From Rhizobium sp. WSM4643 (GTDB lineage Bacteria > Pseudomonadota > Alphaproteobacteria > Rhizobiales > Rhizobiaceae), in contig NZ_CP104040.1 in NCBI RefSeq assembly GCF_025152745.1, positions 930,001 to 994,000 of the forward strand: a stretch of 64,000 bases of DNA, read 5' to 3'. Each line of letters starts with the position of its first letter. The stretch's first letter is position 1. Of the stretch, positions 7,181 through 16,459 are shown piece after piece. The position numbers and the translations under genes were made by a program. The notes beneath the pieces were generated by a model. It searched no databases and was not told the origin of the DNA. It saw only the letters and a list, made by a program, of their open reading frames with translations.

Positions 7181-8221
7181 ATGAGGGCAGCAGTGGAGCG
7201 GGGGCGGAAAGCCAGGCGCGGCGCGCATGTGAAGTTGAGCGATGTGGCGAAGAAGGTGGGGGTCAGCCCCATCACCATTTCGCGCGCGCTTCGCAATCCT
7301 GAAATCGTCTCTGAGGATCTGCGCCAGACCATCCTGCGCACGGTAGCCGAGATGGGGTACATCCCCAATCTTGCCGCCCGGGCTCTGGCCGGCCGCCATA
7401 ACGGCATCATCGGCGTCATCACGCCCGCTTTGCACCAGCACGGCTTTGCCGGCCTGATGATCGGCATCGAGGATTGCCTGCGCGCCACCGAATTCCGCGT
7501 GCAATATTCCAGTACGCTCCACCACGCCGACGGCGAGGCCGGCGAGCTCAGATCCTTCCTGACGCAGAAGCCGGCCGGCGTCATCATCGCCGGCGCCGAA
7601 TCCTATGGTGATCTCCTGCCGCTGATCAAGGATGCCACCTGTCCGATCGCCCATATCACCGATCTTAGCCAGGAGCCGGCAAGGCTGGTCGTCGGCCTTG
7701 ATCATCATGCTGCAGGCGCAGAACCCACCCGCTTCCTGCTGTCGAGGGGCTATGAAAGGATCGGCTTCATCGGCCGCGGCACGGATATTCGCTCGCGCCG
7801 GCGGAAGGAAGGCTATGAGGCCGCGATGCGGGAAGCCGGCCGTTTCGATCCCGATCTCGCCATTGGCGGAGATGAGGGAAGCAGCAGCACCGGCCTTGGC
7901 CGGGAGTTGTTTGCCCGCCTGTTGCAGCGCGTGCCGGATATCGATGCCGTCTTTGCCCAAAGCGACGATCTGGCGCTGGGCGTGCTCATCGAATGTGCCG
8001 CGCGCGGCATCCGCGTGCCGGAGGATGTCGGCATCTGCGGCTTCAACGATCTGGAATTTTCAGCCTTCACCCAGCCGTCGCTGACGACGGTGCAGATTGC
8101 GCGCTACGATATCGGCTACCGCGTCGCCGACATGCTGCTGCGCGCCATCCGCGGCGAACCGCCCGGCGAAGGCAAGGTCGATTGCGGCTTCTCGATCATC
8201 CCACGCGGCTCGACGCGATAA
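7181..8221 (+). CDS. LacI-family transcriptional regulator (GntR-like)
   Basis: A 346-residue LacI-type repressor. The DNA-binding helix-turn-helix lies at about residues 17-65 (VKLSDVAKKVGVSPITISRAL, then the hinge LAARALAG). The rest is a periplasmic-binding-protein-like sugar domain (NGIIGVITPAL, a FIGRGTDIRSRRRKEGY repeat and DAVFAQSDDLALGVL). The N-terminal RGAHVKLSDVA resembles gluconate-type repressors. Its ligand cannot be told; no sugar operon lies beside it, as degP is upstream in the opposite direction and a repeat element and a LysR gene follow. Start is uncertain: AGGGGG directly abuts ATG 7181 and GTG 7229 is an alternative. Confidence 0.9.
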   Translation: MRAAVERGRKARRGAHVKLSDVAKKVGVSPITISRALRNPEIVSEDLRQTILRTVAEMGYIPNLAARALAGRHNGIIGVITPALHQHGFAGLMIGIEDCLRATEFRVQYSSTLHHADGEAGELRSFLTQKPAGVIIAGAESYGDLLPLIKDATCPIAHITDLSQEPARLVVGLDHHAAGAEPTRFLLSRGYERIGFIGRGTDIRSRRRKEGYEAAMREAGRFDPDLAIGGDEGSSSTGLGRELFARLLQRVPDIDAVFAQSDDLALGVLIECAARGIRVPEDVGICGFNDLEFSAFTQPSLTTVQIARYDIGYRVADMLLRAIRGEPPGEGKVDCGFSIIPRGSTR

Positions 8222-8242
8222 GCTGTCCCGTTCGCGCGAATG

Positions 8243-8383
8243 GCTGCCCCTCACCCTCGCCCTCTCTCCGTAAACGGGGCGAGGGGACGTGCCTTGCGGG
8301 AGGTAGCGAGGCACGGAGAGGTTGCGACATATCCCCTTCGCCCCGCGAGCGGGGAGAAGGTGCCGGCAGGCGGATGAGGGGCT
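8243..8383. repeat. RIME-like palindromic repeat, copy A
   Basis: A roughly 140-bp mosaic element with CCCCTCACCCT at the left end and GGCAGGCGGATGAGGGGC at the right. Inside, CGTAAACGGGGCGAGGGGA and CCTTCGCCCCGCGAGCGGGG form nested stems. Copies with the same right end (GGGGAGAAGGTGCCGGCAGG and so on) lie at 43947-44089 and 48945-49110. This matches, from memory, the Rhizobium-specific intergenic mosaic element class. Confidence 0.75.
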
Positions 8384-8486
8384 GGTGTCGGCGATCTCTT
8401 TGGCAGAGGGTGTTCCGCTCTGATACGGCTAGGCACAGCCCAGATTATTCCCTATATGGAATGAATGAGGATCAATGTGCTGAAAA

Positions 8487-9407
8487 ATGGATAATACCGG
8501 ACTGTCTCTCGACAGAATGCGCACCTTCGTTCGCGTCGCCGAACGCGGCAACCTGTCGATGGTCGCAAGAGAGCTGGGTGTCGGTCAATCCACCGTGACG
8601 CGGCACCTCAATGAACTTGAGCAGGCTGTCGGCGTACCGCTTCTCAGCCGCACCACGCGTCGCGTCACCCTGACGGATGAAGGCAGCCGCTATTATACCA
8701 ATTGCCTGCAGATATTGCGCCTGGTCGAACAGGCTGCTGAAGAAGCAAGAGATGCCCGTCAGGCCCCCGCAGGCGCTGTTCGGCTTTCTTGTACGGCAGC
8801 GCTCGGCGTGATGCACATCACGCGCCTGATCTTTGATTTCCAGGACAGGCATCCGGACATCCGGGTCGACCTCAACCTGACGGACGAGCGTATCGACCTG
8901 GTTCGCGAAGGCGTCGACGTCGCACTCCGTCTTGGACCTCTCGCCGACAGCGCAATGAAACTTCATGCGCTCGGAGAAAGCCATCGTCTGCTGGTCGGCG
9001 CTCCGGCCTATTTGTCGGCCCATGGACGGCCCGAACGCCCAGCCGATCTGTCACGCTACGAAACCGTGGCGATGTCCAATGTGGCCGGCAGCGATCAACT
9101 CGTTCTTTCCTCTCCCGATGGCACGAGCCTGATGATCCCTGTCAGCGGCAAGTTGCGCGTCGATCACGGGCTTGCGGCGCGCGAAGCCTTTGCCGCCGGA
9201 CGGGGCATTGGTCCCGCACACCTCTGGTTGGTCCACGATCTTCTCGATGACGGCCAGCTCGAGGTCGTGCTTGGCGACTATCGTCCTTTACCGGTTCCGG
9301 TGAGCTTGCTGATCGTTCCAGAGCGTGCCGCCATTGCCCGCGTTCGGCTTCTCGTCGACTTTCTTGTCGCCGAGGTTTCCAAATTACCGGGAATCCGGCC
9401 GTCATGA
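8487..9407 (+). CDS. LysR-family transcriptional regulator
   Basis: A 306-residue LysR regulator: a winged HTH at residues 7-66 (LDRMRTFVRVAERGNLSMVA, VGQSTVTRHLNELE) and a substrate-binding domain from about 93 to 300 with the typical GAVRLSCTAALGVMHI opening and a DVALRLGPLADSAM strand. It belongs to the large subgroup similar to DsdC/CrgA-type regulators. The target is unknown. It is tail-to-tail with the NmrA-like gene (stops one base apart), so control of that gene would not be through a shared divergent promoter. Confidence 0.92.
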   Translation: MDNTGLSLDRMRTFVRVAERGNLSMVARELGVGQSTVTRHLNELEQAVGVPLLSRTTRRVTLTDEGSRYYTNCLQILRLVEQAAEEARDARQAPAGAVRLSCTAALGVMHITRLIFDFQDRHPDIRVDLNLTDERIDLVREGVDVALRLGPLADSAMKLHALGESHRLLVGAPAYLSAHGRPERPADLSRYETVAMSNVAGSDQLVLSSPDGTSLMIPVSGKLRVDHGLAAREAFAAGRGIGPAHLWLVHDLLDDGQLEVVLGDYRPLPVPVSLLIVPERAAIARVRLLVDFLVAEVSKLPGIRPS

Positions 9408-9408
9408 T

Positions 9409-10362
9409 TTAGAGTCCGAATGACCGTTTATCGCCACGCCACCCCGTCGTTCGCAGATATTGTTCCCAGTTGAACGTGTCGGGGTTCAGGCGACGGCTCC
9501 ATTCGAGGTCTTGCTCCTTGCCGAAATAGCCATAGTCGACAGCATATTCGACCATCCCCAGAATCTCTCGAACGAGAAGTTCGTTGGCGGCAAACTCTGG
9601 AAAAAAGTGCAGCAGGCCATCCCGGGTGAAAGCGTTTCGATACTCGGCCTTGCGGCCGGTCACGCGCTGAAAGGTTTCGACCATTTCGCGCGGAGAAATG
9701 ATGTCGCCAACGATCGGCAGCGTTTTGCCGTTGTAACGCTCGGGGCTTGAGAAAATCTCAAGCACGACCGGCCCGGTCGCCGTCAGCGGATCGACAAAAG
9801 GTGCTCGAAAATCTTCAGGAAGATAAACCGGCAGGAGCAGCGTATCGCCCTCCATGCGCGGCACATAATATTCGAGCAGATTCGTGTAGAAGAATGCCGG
9901 CATGACGAAGGAATGAGAGATCGGCAGGGTGCGAATATAGTCGGCAACGCGCGCTTTGTCGGTAAAATGCGGCGCATACTTCGTCCCGCTGGTGATCTCG
10001 TCGACATTCTCCAGCGTGCTGAAAACAATATGCTCGACGCCGGCCTCAACGGCCGCATCCGCCAGTTGTCGGCCGAGAGGGGCCTCGATCGTCTCCGGCG
10101 GGGCGATCGGCGGCGTCATCAGAAATGCGCCATCCGCGCCTTTGAAGGCGGCAACGAGATCCTTTTGACGGCCAAGCTCGAGAGGGACGGCTACAATTTC
10201 AGCGCCGCGTTCCTCCAGACGTAACGCTTCAGGTGAATCCTTTTTCCGGGTTAAAGCACGCACCCGGAAACGCTGGCTCTCAAGGAGGGCCGCGGCGACG
10301 CTGCGCCCCTGCTTGCTCGTTGCACCGGCAATCGCGATCAGTGGCTTTTCATGTACAGACAT
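9409..10362 (-). CDS. NmrA-like NAD(P)-binding protein
   Basis: A 317-residue atypical short-chain dehydrogenase with an N-terminal Rossmann fold: GATSKQGRSVA at residues 13-23 is the G-x-x-x-x-G dinucleotide loop, followed by VRALTRKKDS, where the basic residues favour NADP(H). The middle has VEHIVFSTLENVD and a variable C-terminal half of the NmrA/HSCARG type. Members sense the redox state of NAD(P)(H) or act as reductases; the substrate here is unknown. ATG 10362 has an AAAGG about 12 nt upstream. It converges on the LysR gene with one base between stops. Confidence 0.9.
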   Translation of the reverse strand: MSVHEKPLIAIAGATSKQGRSVAAALLESQRFRVRALTRKKDSPEALRLEERGAEIVAVPLELGRQKDLVAAFKGADGAFLMTPPIAPPETIEAPLGRQLADAAVEAGVEHIVFSTLENVDEITSGTKYAPHFTDKARVADYIRTLPISHSFVMPAFFYTNLLEYYVPRMEGDTLLLPVYLPEDFRAPFVDPLTATGPVVLEIFSSPERYNGKTLPIVGDIISPREMVETFQRVTGRKAEYRNAFTRDGLLHFFPEFAANELLVREILGMVEYAVDYGYFGKEQDLEWSRRLNPDTFNWEQYLRTTGWRGDKRSFGL

Positions 10363-10953
10363 AGAGCTTTAAACCTTTCCCTGTCATTGACACCGACTGC
10401 GGTGTCATTTTGCTGGGGAGGACGGTCGGCCTGTGCCGAGAGCCCACCTCGATGGCGGGCACCTTATCGCAACAGGTTCTATGGCTGTAGATATCTGAAA
10501 TGCAAAATATAATGCCATTTTATGGATAAGTTGCCGGCCAGCCGCGGATACAAATCGGTTCGCCATCCCGGATCACAACGCCGAAACCCGCTGCGGAATG
10601 ATGTCGACATCCAGGATCGCGACGGCGCAAATGTCGTCCTCGAAACCATTTCTCAAGTGCCGGCATTGGCTCAGACATCTCTTCGCCAATGGCGGCTCTG
10701 ATGGACTAAAGCTGAGAGCTACGTTGCAAATTTCACCCTGCTGATCGTCGAATAAACCCATAAAGCCAAGGATTTTGAAGTGCTGCCCGGTCGCAGCAAG
10801 ATATTACTTTCATTGAATTCTTTCCGACTCAGGATATTAGCCTGCCAGTAAGATGTATTAATCATTGTTAAGTACTGTTGAATATGGTTAATATTATGCT
10901 AACCTTAAAGAGATTAGAGGGTGCCCATCGCTTTCAAAGCGGAAATTCGAAAC
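10363..10953. other. Divergent intergenic region before the glycan locus
   Basis: About 590 bp without a credible gene; a 62-codon leftward frame at 10573-10761 lacks a Shine-Dalgarno and domain. AT-rich blocks at about 10495-10530 and 10800-10918 probably hold the promoters of the NmrA-like gene and of the polysaccharide operon. Confidence 0.5.
10886..10904. promoter_or_regulatory. Possible operator before the glycan operon
   Basis: GGTTA-N9-TAACC is an inverted repeat in the AT-rich block 50 bp before the first gene of the polysaccharide operon, and related GTTAAG/TTAA motifs lie next to it. The position suits an operator or promoter, but the arms are short and the regulator is unknown. 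Confidence 0.3.
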
Positions 10954-12294
10954 ATGAAGCTTTCGAAGATAATATCTCCAGCGATACCTCAATATAGGTC
11001 GAGAATCGGCTCTCGCCTACATCAAACAATACTGTGCATGGTGTTTGCAGCAATTGTTCCATTGACGCCAGCAGCGGAAGAGTTGCCTTCGCCTACGGAA
11101 GCGGTCTCGGTTGTGACACCTGGTGAGACTTTGGCCCGGCAGCCTCAATTGTTGCGTGACGGTCTTCGCTCAGGCGATAAATTGAATCTGGCATTTTACG
11201 AAAGCTTGGCCTCCGTCGAAGACCGCTGGACGGGTTCACGGGGCACGGTTCCCTGGAACTTTTATCAGCGCCCCGAACTCACTGGCGAATACGTCGTTGA
11301 AGCGGACGGAACGATTTCGCTTCCGCTTTTGGGACGCTTCCGGGTTCGAGGGCTTCCTCCGGCGGATGCGGAGGCGATAATTCTTCCTTCGTACGAAAAT
11401 TTGGTCGGCAGAAAGGGGTTCGTGAATATCGTCAAGATTGAGCACCAGCCTGTTTATATTACCGGCCCGGTTCGTAATCCCGGCTCGTTTCGATATGTTG
11501 ATGGCATGACCGTTCTGCATGCCGTTGCGCAAGCGGGTGGCATGGCGGCGAAGAGTATTGAGCCGTGGCAGAGTGTGGAAATTACACGCCAGATCGAGCG
11601 GTTGAAGACTGAGTTGGCCGATCTGAAGCGGCTTGCGTCGCGAACCGAGGTGCTCAGGGCGAAGCGCGATTCCGTGCAAATTGCCAGCATTGGTGCACCA
11701 ATTCTCGGTCCCGATCCCGATGCCCAACGGTTGCTGGATGATGAGACATGGCAGCGCCAATTGATAACGACGAGCAAGGATGCGCAGAGCAGTGCTTACG
11801 CAAAATCTGTTGCCGATGCTCAGGCCGATCTCGATCTGCGTCAGGCCCGCGTCGGCAATTATGATGCCACCATTCGGGTCCGTCAGGATCGGCTGGCAAG
11901 TATCGAGAATTTGGCCAAAAACAAGCTTGTCACCAGCATCGAATTGACCCGGGCGCAAAGCGAACTGACCGAGTCGGAAGATCGAAAGCAGCAAGCCGTC
12001 ATCGATGTCGAGAGCGCAAAGCAGCGGCTGGCGGCAGCGAAACAGGACGTTGAGCGCGATCGTATCGAACGCAAGATCGAGATCGAGAAGTCGGCAGCGG
12101 ATGCGGAAAGAGGCCTATCCACGGCATTGAAGACGACCGAGAGCGATCTTGAAATCTTCCGGTCGATGGTATCGTCGAATGATAGCGCCGGTGTTGAATT
12201 TGAAATCGTTCGGCCTGGACCGAATGGAGTCACAGTCGAACCTGCTACCGAAGAAACGGTCTTACAGCCTGGCGATCTGATCAAAGTACATTGA
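10954..12294 (+). CDS. Outer-membrane polysaccharide export protein (ExoF/Wza-like)
   Basis: A 446-residue exported protein. Residues 1-42 form a signal peptide without a lipobox Cys. The polysaccharide-export (PES) domain is at about 68-160 (SGDKLNLAFYES, YVVEADGTISLPLLG). An SLBB-type beta-grasp follows at about 165-200 (QPVYITGPVRNPGSF), then a long coiled coil (about 205-405), and a terminal VLQPGDLIKV strand. This layout, with a coiled coil in place of a membrane anchor, is like rhizobial ExoF. It should form the outer-membrane/periplasmic conduit for the glycan made by the genes downstream. ATG 10954 is preferred; an in-frame GTG at 10921 directly abuts its purine stretch. Confidence 0.9.
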   Translation: MKLSKIISPAIPQYRSRIGSRLHQTILCMVFAAIVPLTPAAEELPSPTEAVSVVTPGETLARQPQLLRDGLRSGDKLNLAFYESLASVEDRWTGSRGTVPWNFYQRPELTGEYVVEADGTISLPLLGRFRVRGLPPADAEAIILPSYENLVGRKGFVNIVKIEHQPVYITGPVRNPGSFRYVDGMTVLHAVAQAGGMAAKSIEPWQSVEITRQIERLKTELADLKRLASRTEVLRAKRDSVQIASIGAPILGPDPDAQRLLDDETWQRQLITTSKDAQSSAYAKSVADAQADLDLRQARVGNYDATIRVRQDRLASIENLAKNKLVTSIELTRAQSELTESEDRKQQAVIDVESAKQRLAAAKQDVERDRIERKIEIEKSAADAERGLSTALKTTESDLEIFRSMVSSNDSAGVEFEIVRPGPNGVTVEPATEETVLQPGDLIKVH

Positions 12295-12412
12295 GACGCA
12301 GCCACATACCCTTCCCCGACTGGGGAGAGTTTAGTCCTCCTCTCGGCCAAAGAGCTCAGAGGCATCGTCGATTTGCGATTTGTCACGCGGTCCAAAACGC
12401 CAAGGAGAGCTT

Positions 12413-13186
12413 ATGTCTGCAATACAAGCTGTAGAAGCCTCGCATTCCTCGATGCCGGTCCAAGGTCCGATGTTCAATTTGCCAAGGACCTCGCTCGTCA
12501 TTCCAACCTTGAACGAAGCGGAAAACATTAAGCTGCTTTTGCCCCGCATACCGACATGGGTGCATGAAATCATCATCGTCGATGGGCGATCGACAGACGG
12601 AACGCCTGACATAGCGCGAAGCATGCGCGATGATGTCAAGATCGTACTTCAGCCTAAGAAGGGCAAAGGCATCGCATTGCGGACGGGCTTCGAAGCCGCA
12701 TCTGGTGATATGATCGTGATGCTGGATGCTGACGGTTCGATGGATCCTTACGAAATCATCCTGTTCGTCGCGGCTCTTGTTGCAGGTGCGGATTTCGTCA
12801 AGGGTTCGCGCTTTATGCAGGGCGGCGGAACCAGCGACATGACGGTCATCCGCCGGTTCGGCAATCTGGGCCTGACCCTGCTGGTCCGGATGCTGTATGG
12901 TAGCTCTTTCAGCGATCTGTGCTACGGCTACATGGGCTTTTGGAGGCGGCATGTTCCTTTGCTGCGTGCCGATTGCGACGGCTTCGAAATCGAGACGCTG
13001 ATCAATTTGCGGGCCCTGAAGAACAAGCTCAAAATCATGGAAGTCGCGAGCTTTGAATCGGAGCGCATCTACGGCGTCAGCAATCTGCGTGCCCTTCCGG
13101 ACGGCTGGCGCGTGCTGAAGACGATCTTCCGGGAACGCGTCAGCACGCCGACGGGCGTCCAAGTCCTCGAGCAGGGCATGTCCTGA
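12413..13186 (+). CDS. Family 2 glycosyltransferase (DPM-synthase-like)
   Basis: A 257-residue cytoplasmic GT-A fold transferase. LVIPTLNEAENIKLLLP (residues 28-44) is the nucleotide-binding start, IIIVDGRSTDGT the second strand, and LDADGS (Asp105, Asp107) the metal-binding DxD. There are no membrane helices at the C-terminus. Close to dolichyl-phosphate mannose synthase-like enzymes, so it may make a polyprenyl-phosphate sugar donor for the GT-C-like protein at 14360; that link is inference. Start at ATG 12413 behind AAGGAGAG. Second gene of the locus, about 120 bp after the export protein. Confidence 0.92.
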   Translation: MSAIQAVEASHSSMPVQGPMFNLPRTSLVIPTLNEAENIKLLLPRIPTWVHEIIIVDGRSTDGTPDIARSMRDDVKIVLQPKKGKGIALRTGFEAASGDMIVMLDADGSMDPYEIILFVAALVAGADFVKGSRFMQGGGTSDMTVIRRFGNLGLTLLVRMLYGSSFSDLCYGYMGFWRRHVPLLRADCDGFEIETLINLRALKNKLKIMEVASFESERIYGVSNLRALPDGWRVLKTIFRERVSTPTGVQVLEQGMS

Positions 13187-13212
13187 GGTCTGGATGTAAT
13201 TGGCGAGGCCGC

Positions 13213-14373
13213 ATGATGCGCATTTTGATACTCAGCGCGAGATACCTGCCTTATGCCGGAGGAACGGAAACCCATGTAAGCGAGGTCGCAACCCGGCTCG
13301 TGGCCAAGGGGCATGCGGTGACGGTATTGACGGGCAATCCCGATGGCCTTCTTCCGGCAGCGGAAACCCGAGACGGCGTGCAGATTATCAGGCTGAAGAC
13401 CTTTCCCCGTGGGCGGGATTGGTGCTTCGCCCCCGGCGTCTTCAAGGCGGTCGCCGAAGGTGATTGGGACCTGATGCATGTTCAGGGCTACCACACGTTC
13501 CTGGCACCCCTCGGAATGGCCGCCGCATCGCGCAAGGGGCTTCCTTTCGTAGTCACCTTTCACAGCGGTGGTCATTCGTCACCATTTCGATCCTCGATCC
13601 GGCGCTTCCAACACAGAATGCTTGCGCCTCTGGCTGCCAGGGCAGGGCAACTCATTGGCGTGTCGCGATTCGAAGCGGACCTATTCAGCCAGAATATGGC
13701 AATCGCGAGAGACCGGTTCATCGTTATCCCCAATGGCGCGCGCCTGCCGGAAAAGTCCGGGCGGCGATCCCCTTCACCTCACGACAAGCCGCTGATTGTC
13801 TCGCTCGGCAGGCTGGAGCGCTATAAAGGTCATCATCGGGCGCTTGCTGCCTTTAATGTGCTGGCAACGAAATTCCCTGATATGCGCCTTCGAATCCTGG
13901 GAGAAGGCCCCTATGAGGCGAAGCTGCGTCAGCAGGTGGCCGAGCTCGGGCTCGGCAACCGCGTGGAGATCGGGGCAATTCCGCCGGCCGACCGGTCCGC
14001 AATGGCCGATCTTTTGTCTTCGGCCGCACTTGTCGTGCTCCTCAGCGATTATGAAGCTCATCCCGTCGCGGTTATGGAGGCGCTTTCGGTCAAGGCTCCC
14101 GTCCTGACCACCGACACATCAGGCTTTCGGGAGCTGGTTGAGGAGGGCCTCGTGCGATCCATTCCGCTCAACGCTTCGCCAGACTTCACCGCACGTGAAA
14201 TGCTCGCCACCATGGACGCCGGGCCGATCTCAATTGAGACGAGGTTGCCGGACTGGGACGATTGCACGGACCGGCTGCTGACGGTGTACAGACGCGTATT
14301 TTCGCATCCGCAGCCTGAACTGCGAACCGGTCCAGCACTGCTTGGAGATTTGAAGCACGATGACCATTGTTAA
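13213..14373 (+). CDS. Family 4 glycosyltransferase
   Basis: A 386-residue GT-B retaining transferase. The N-terminal half carries the acceptor domain with the glycine-rich loop (YLPYAGGTETHVSEVA), and the C-terminal half the donor domain (LIVSLGRLERYKGHHRAL). The E-x7-E catalytic motif is seen as Glu281 and Glu289 in SDYEAHPVAVMEAL. It should add one sugar of the repeat unit from a nucleotide sugar at the cytoplasmic face. Its 3' end overlaps the next gene by 14 bp, which points to translational coupling in the operon. Confidence 0.93.
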   Translation: MMRILILSARYLPYAGGTETHVSEVATRLVAKGHAVTVLTGNPDGLLPAAETRDGVQIIRLKTFPRGRDWCFAPGVFKAVAEGDWDLMHVQGYHTFLAPLGMAAASRKGLPFVVTFHSGGHSSPFRSSIRRFQHRMLAPLAARAGQLIGVSRFEADLFSQNMAIARDRFIVIPNGARLPEKSGRRSPSPHDKPLIVSLGRLERYKGHHRALAAFNVLATKFPDMRLRILGEGPYEAKLRQQVAELGLGNRVEIGAIPPADRSAMADLLSSAALVVLLSDYEAHPVAVMEALSVKAPVLTTDTSGFRELVEEGLVRSIPLNASPDFTAREMLATMDAGPISIETRLPDWDDCTDRLLTVYRRVFSHPQPELRTGPALLGDLKHDDHC

Positions 14374-16459
14374 GGGACGGGCTTCTCCAGGCCAGCAGAA
14401 GGCCTACCAGGAGGGAGCTTATCGTCACGGCTATACAGAGAGGGTTTCCATTCCACGCATCGATCTATGGATCGCGGCATTTCTGGGCCTGCGCAGGCAG
14501 GACAGCGCGGTCGGGGGCATTGCCGATCCTTCGTCGCTGGGCATGTCGCCGGTCTTTGCCTTGCTATGCAGTTGCGCCCTTGTCGTGATCGCACTTGCCG
14601 CAAATGCCAGTCGGCTGGGGGAGGGCTGGGCGGTTTCGACGTTCTATACCGCCATCGCCGCGATCTTTCTCCCGCCAGCGGCGCGGATCATCCATCCGGG
14701 AGCCAGCCGCCTGGAGCGCTTGGCGCTCATAGTGATCGTCACTTCAGCCCTCTTCGTGGTACGCGTCATCCGCGCACCCGTCGCATTCATAGATCATGAC
14801 GAATTCCTGCACTGGGCGACGGTGAACGACATTCTGGAGGCGCGGCGACTGTTCCTGCCCAATCCCCTTCTGCCGGTCAGCCCGCTCTATCCCGGACTGG
14901 AGCTCATAACGTCCGCCTTGGTCAACCTGTCCGGACTGTCCGTCTTCGCGGCAGGCCTCATCGTGTTGGCGGCAGCGCGGATGGTGCTGATGCTCACGCT
15001 ATTCCTGCTCTTCGAGAAGATCACGGATTCTGCGCGGATCGCCTCCATCGCCTGCCTGATCTACATGGGCTCGTCCACGTTTTTGCTGTTCGACGTCCAC
15101 TACTCCTATGAAAGCCTGGCGATCCCCATGCTTGTGGCGGTGCTGTTGGCTTCGGAAAGCCGACGCATGGAGCCAAGCGACACGGCAGCCTGGCCGACGG
15201 TCATCGCCACCATGGTCCTGATCGTGGCGCTCGCGGTTACTCATCATCTCACCTCCTATTTTTGCACGGCCCTTTTGTGCGGCACGGCGGTGATGGAATG
15301 CCTGCGGCAGGGCGCGTCCGCCATGCAGAGGCGGCAGGCGATCCTGTTGGCCTCGATCGCCGTGATTGCTCCGGTCGCCTGGTCGAAGATCGTCGGGAAC
15401 CCCACCGGCGGCTACATCCTTCCCGTACTGGAAGGCGGCATAAACGAGGTAGCGCAACTCGTATCGAATTCGACCGCGACGCGTAGGCTTTTCGTGTCGG
15501 ACACGGGAGCCTTGGCGCCTGCTTGGCAACGTTACCTGACGATGGCAGGCGTCGCGCTGATCTGCCTGGGGCTTCTCACCGGCTTTCTCCGCTCGCTCGT
15601 TTTCAATGGGCAGCACCGGGATGCGAGCATCCTCTGGCCGCCGACCAGATGGCGCCTATGGCGCTCAAGTCTTCTCGAGATCCTCGTTTTGGCGACGCTG
15701 GCCTATCCCGTCAGTATCATCTTCCGCCTGACGCGCAGTGGGTGGGAGATCGGCAACCGCATCGGCTCGCTATCTTTCCTCGGCGTCGCGATTGTCGTCG
15801 CGGTGGCCGTCGCGGCGTTCTGGCACGGCACGTCGCGTGGCTGGCTGCGCGCAACGGCGCTTGCCGCCGCCGCAACGACGGTGCTGATTGCTGGCGTCAT
15901 CAGCTCCGAGGGACCACGTATCCTGGTTCCGGCCGCCTATGAAGTGTCAGCCGACTCCTCGTCGATAGAACCGATGGGGATCAGCGCCGCAAGGTGGACC
16001 AAGGAATGGCTGGGCGGCGACCAGAATTTCGCAACCGATCGGATCAATCGCCTGCTCCTGTCCACCTACGGCCGTCAAAAGGTCTCGACCACGCTTGAGA
16101 GTGGGCAAGATACGAGCATGGCCATCACCGCAGCCGATCTCGGCCCGATGGAACGTCAGCTGCTGATTGACCAGGGCATCGGCTTCGTCATGGTCGACCT
16201 GCGCATGACCACCGGCCTGCCCGGCGTCGGCGTCTATTTCGACGGCGGCGCGCAAGACCGAAACCACATGGTCCCCCTCCAGGCGTCGTCGCTGCTTAAG
16301 TTCAATTCCGAGCCCGATGTCGACCGCACCTTCGACAACGGCTTCATGGTCATTTTCGACGTGGGGCGGCTCGGGAAAACACGGCAGCCCGCCGCCCCTC
16401 GCAAGCGGACCGGAGAGCCGGTTCAATCCTTGGGACGAACTGACGGAGATTTACAATGA
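14360..16459 (+). CDS. Multi-spanning GT-C-like membrane protein
   Basis: A 699-residue inner-membrane protein with about 11-13 transmembrane helices up to about residue 520 and a soluble 170-residue C-terminal domain on the periplasmic side. Just after an early helix is FIDHDEFLHW (Asp145, Asp147, Glu148), a position and composition typical of the acidic motif of GT-C transferases, which use polyprenyl-phosphate sugars. It could be a glycosyltransferase or the Wzy-like polymerase that the locus otherwise lacks. I do not recognise a closer family. It overlaps the gene upstream by 14 bp and the one downstream by 4 bp (ATGA). Confidence 0.85.
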   Translation: MTIVKGRASPGQQKAYQEGAYRHGYTERVSIPRIDLWIAAFLGLRRQDSAVGGIADPSSLGMSPVFALLCSCALVVIALAANASRLGEGWAVSTFYTAIAAIFLPPAARIIHPGASRLERLALIVIVTSALFVVRVIRAPVAFIDHDEFLHWATVNDILEARRLFLPNPLLPVSPLYPGLELITSALVNLSGLSVFAAGLIVLAAARMVLMLTLFLLFEKITDSARIASIACLIYMGSSTFLLFDVHYSYESLAIPMLVAVLLASESRRMEPSDTAAWPTVIATMVLIVALAVTHHLTSYFCTALLCGTAVMECLRQGASAMQRRQAILLASIAVIAPVAWSKIVGNPTGGYILPVLEGGINEVAQLVSNSTATRRLFVSDTGALAPAWQRYLTMAGVALICLGLLTGFLRSLVFNGQHRDASILWPPTRWRLWRSSLLEILVLATLAYPVSIIFRLTRSGWEIGNRIGSLSFLGVAIVVAVAVAAFWHGTSRGWLRATALAAAATTVLIAGVISSEGPRILVPAAYEVSADSSSIEPMGISAARWTKEWLGGDQNFATDRINRLLLSTYGRQKVSTTLESGQDTSMAITAADLGPMERQLLIDQGIGFVMVDLRMTTGLPGVGVYFDGGAQDRNHMVPLQASSLLKFNSEPDVDRTFDNGFMVIFDVGRLGKTRQPAAPRKRTGEPVQSLGRTDGDLQ

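Noticed and set aside
7121..7960. Leftward 279-codon frame over the LacI-type gene
   Set aside because: Antisense shadow. The plus strand shows a complete LacI-family protein with HTH and sugar-binding motifs.
10573..10761. Leftward 62-codon frame in the 10.4-10.9 kb gap
   Set aside because: No Shine-Dalgarno and no family; lies in a promoter-like gap.
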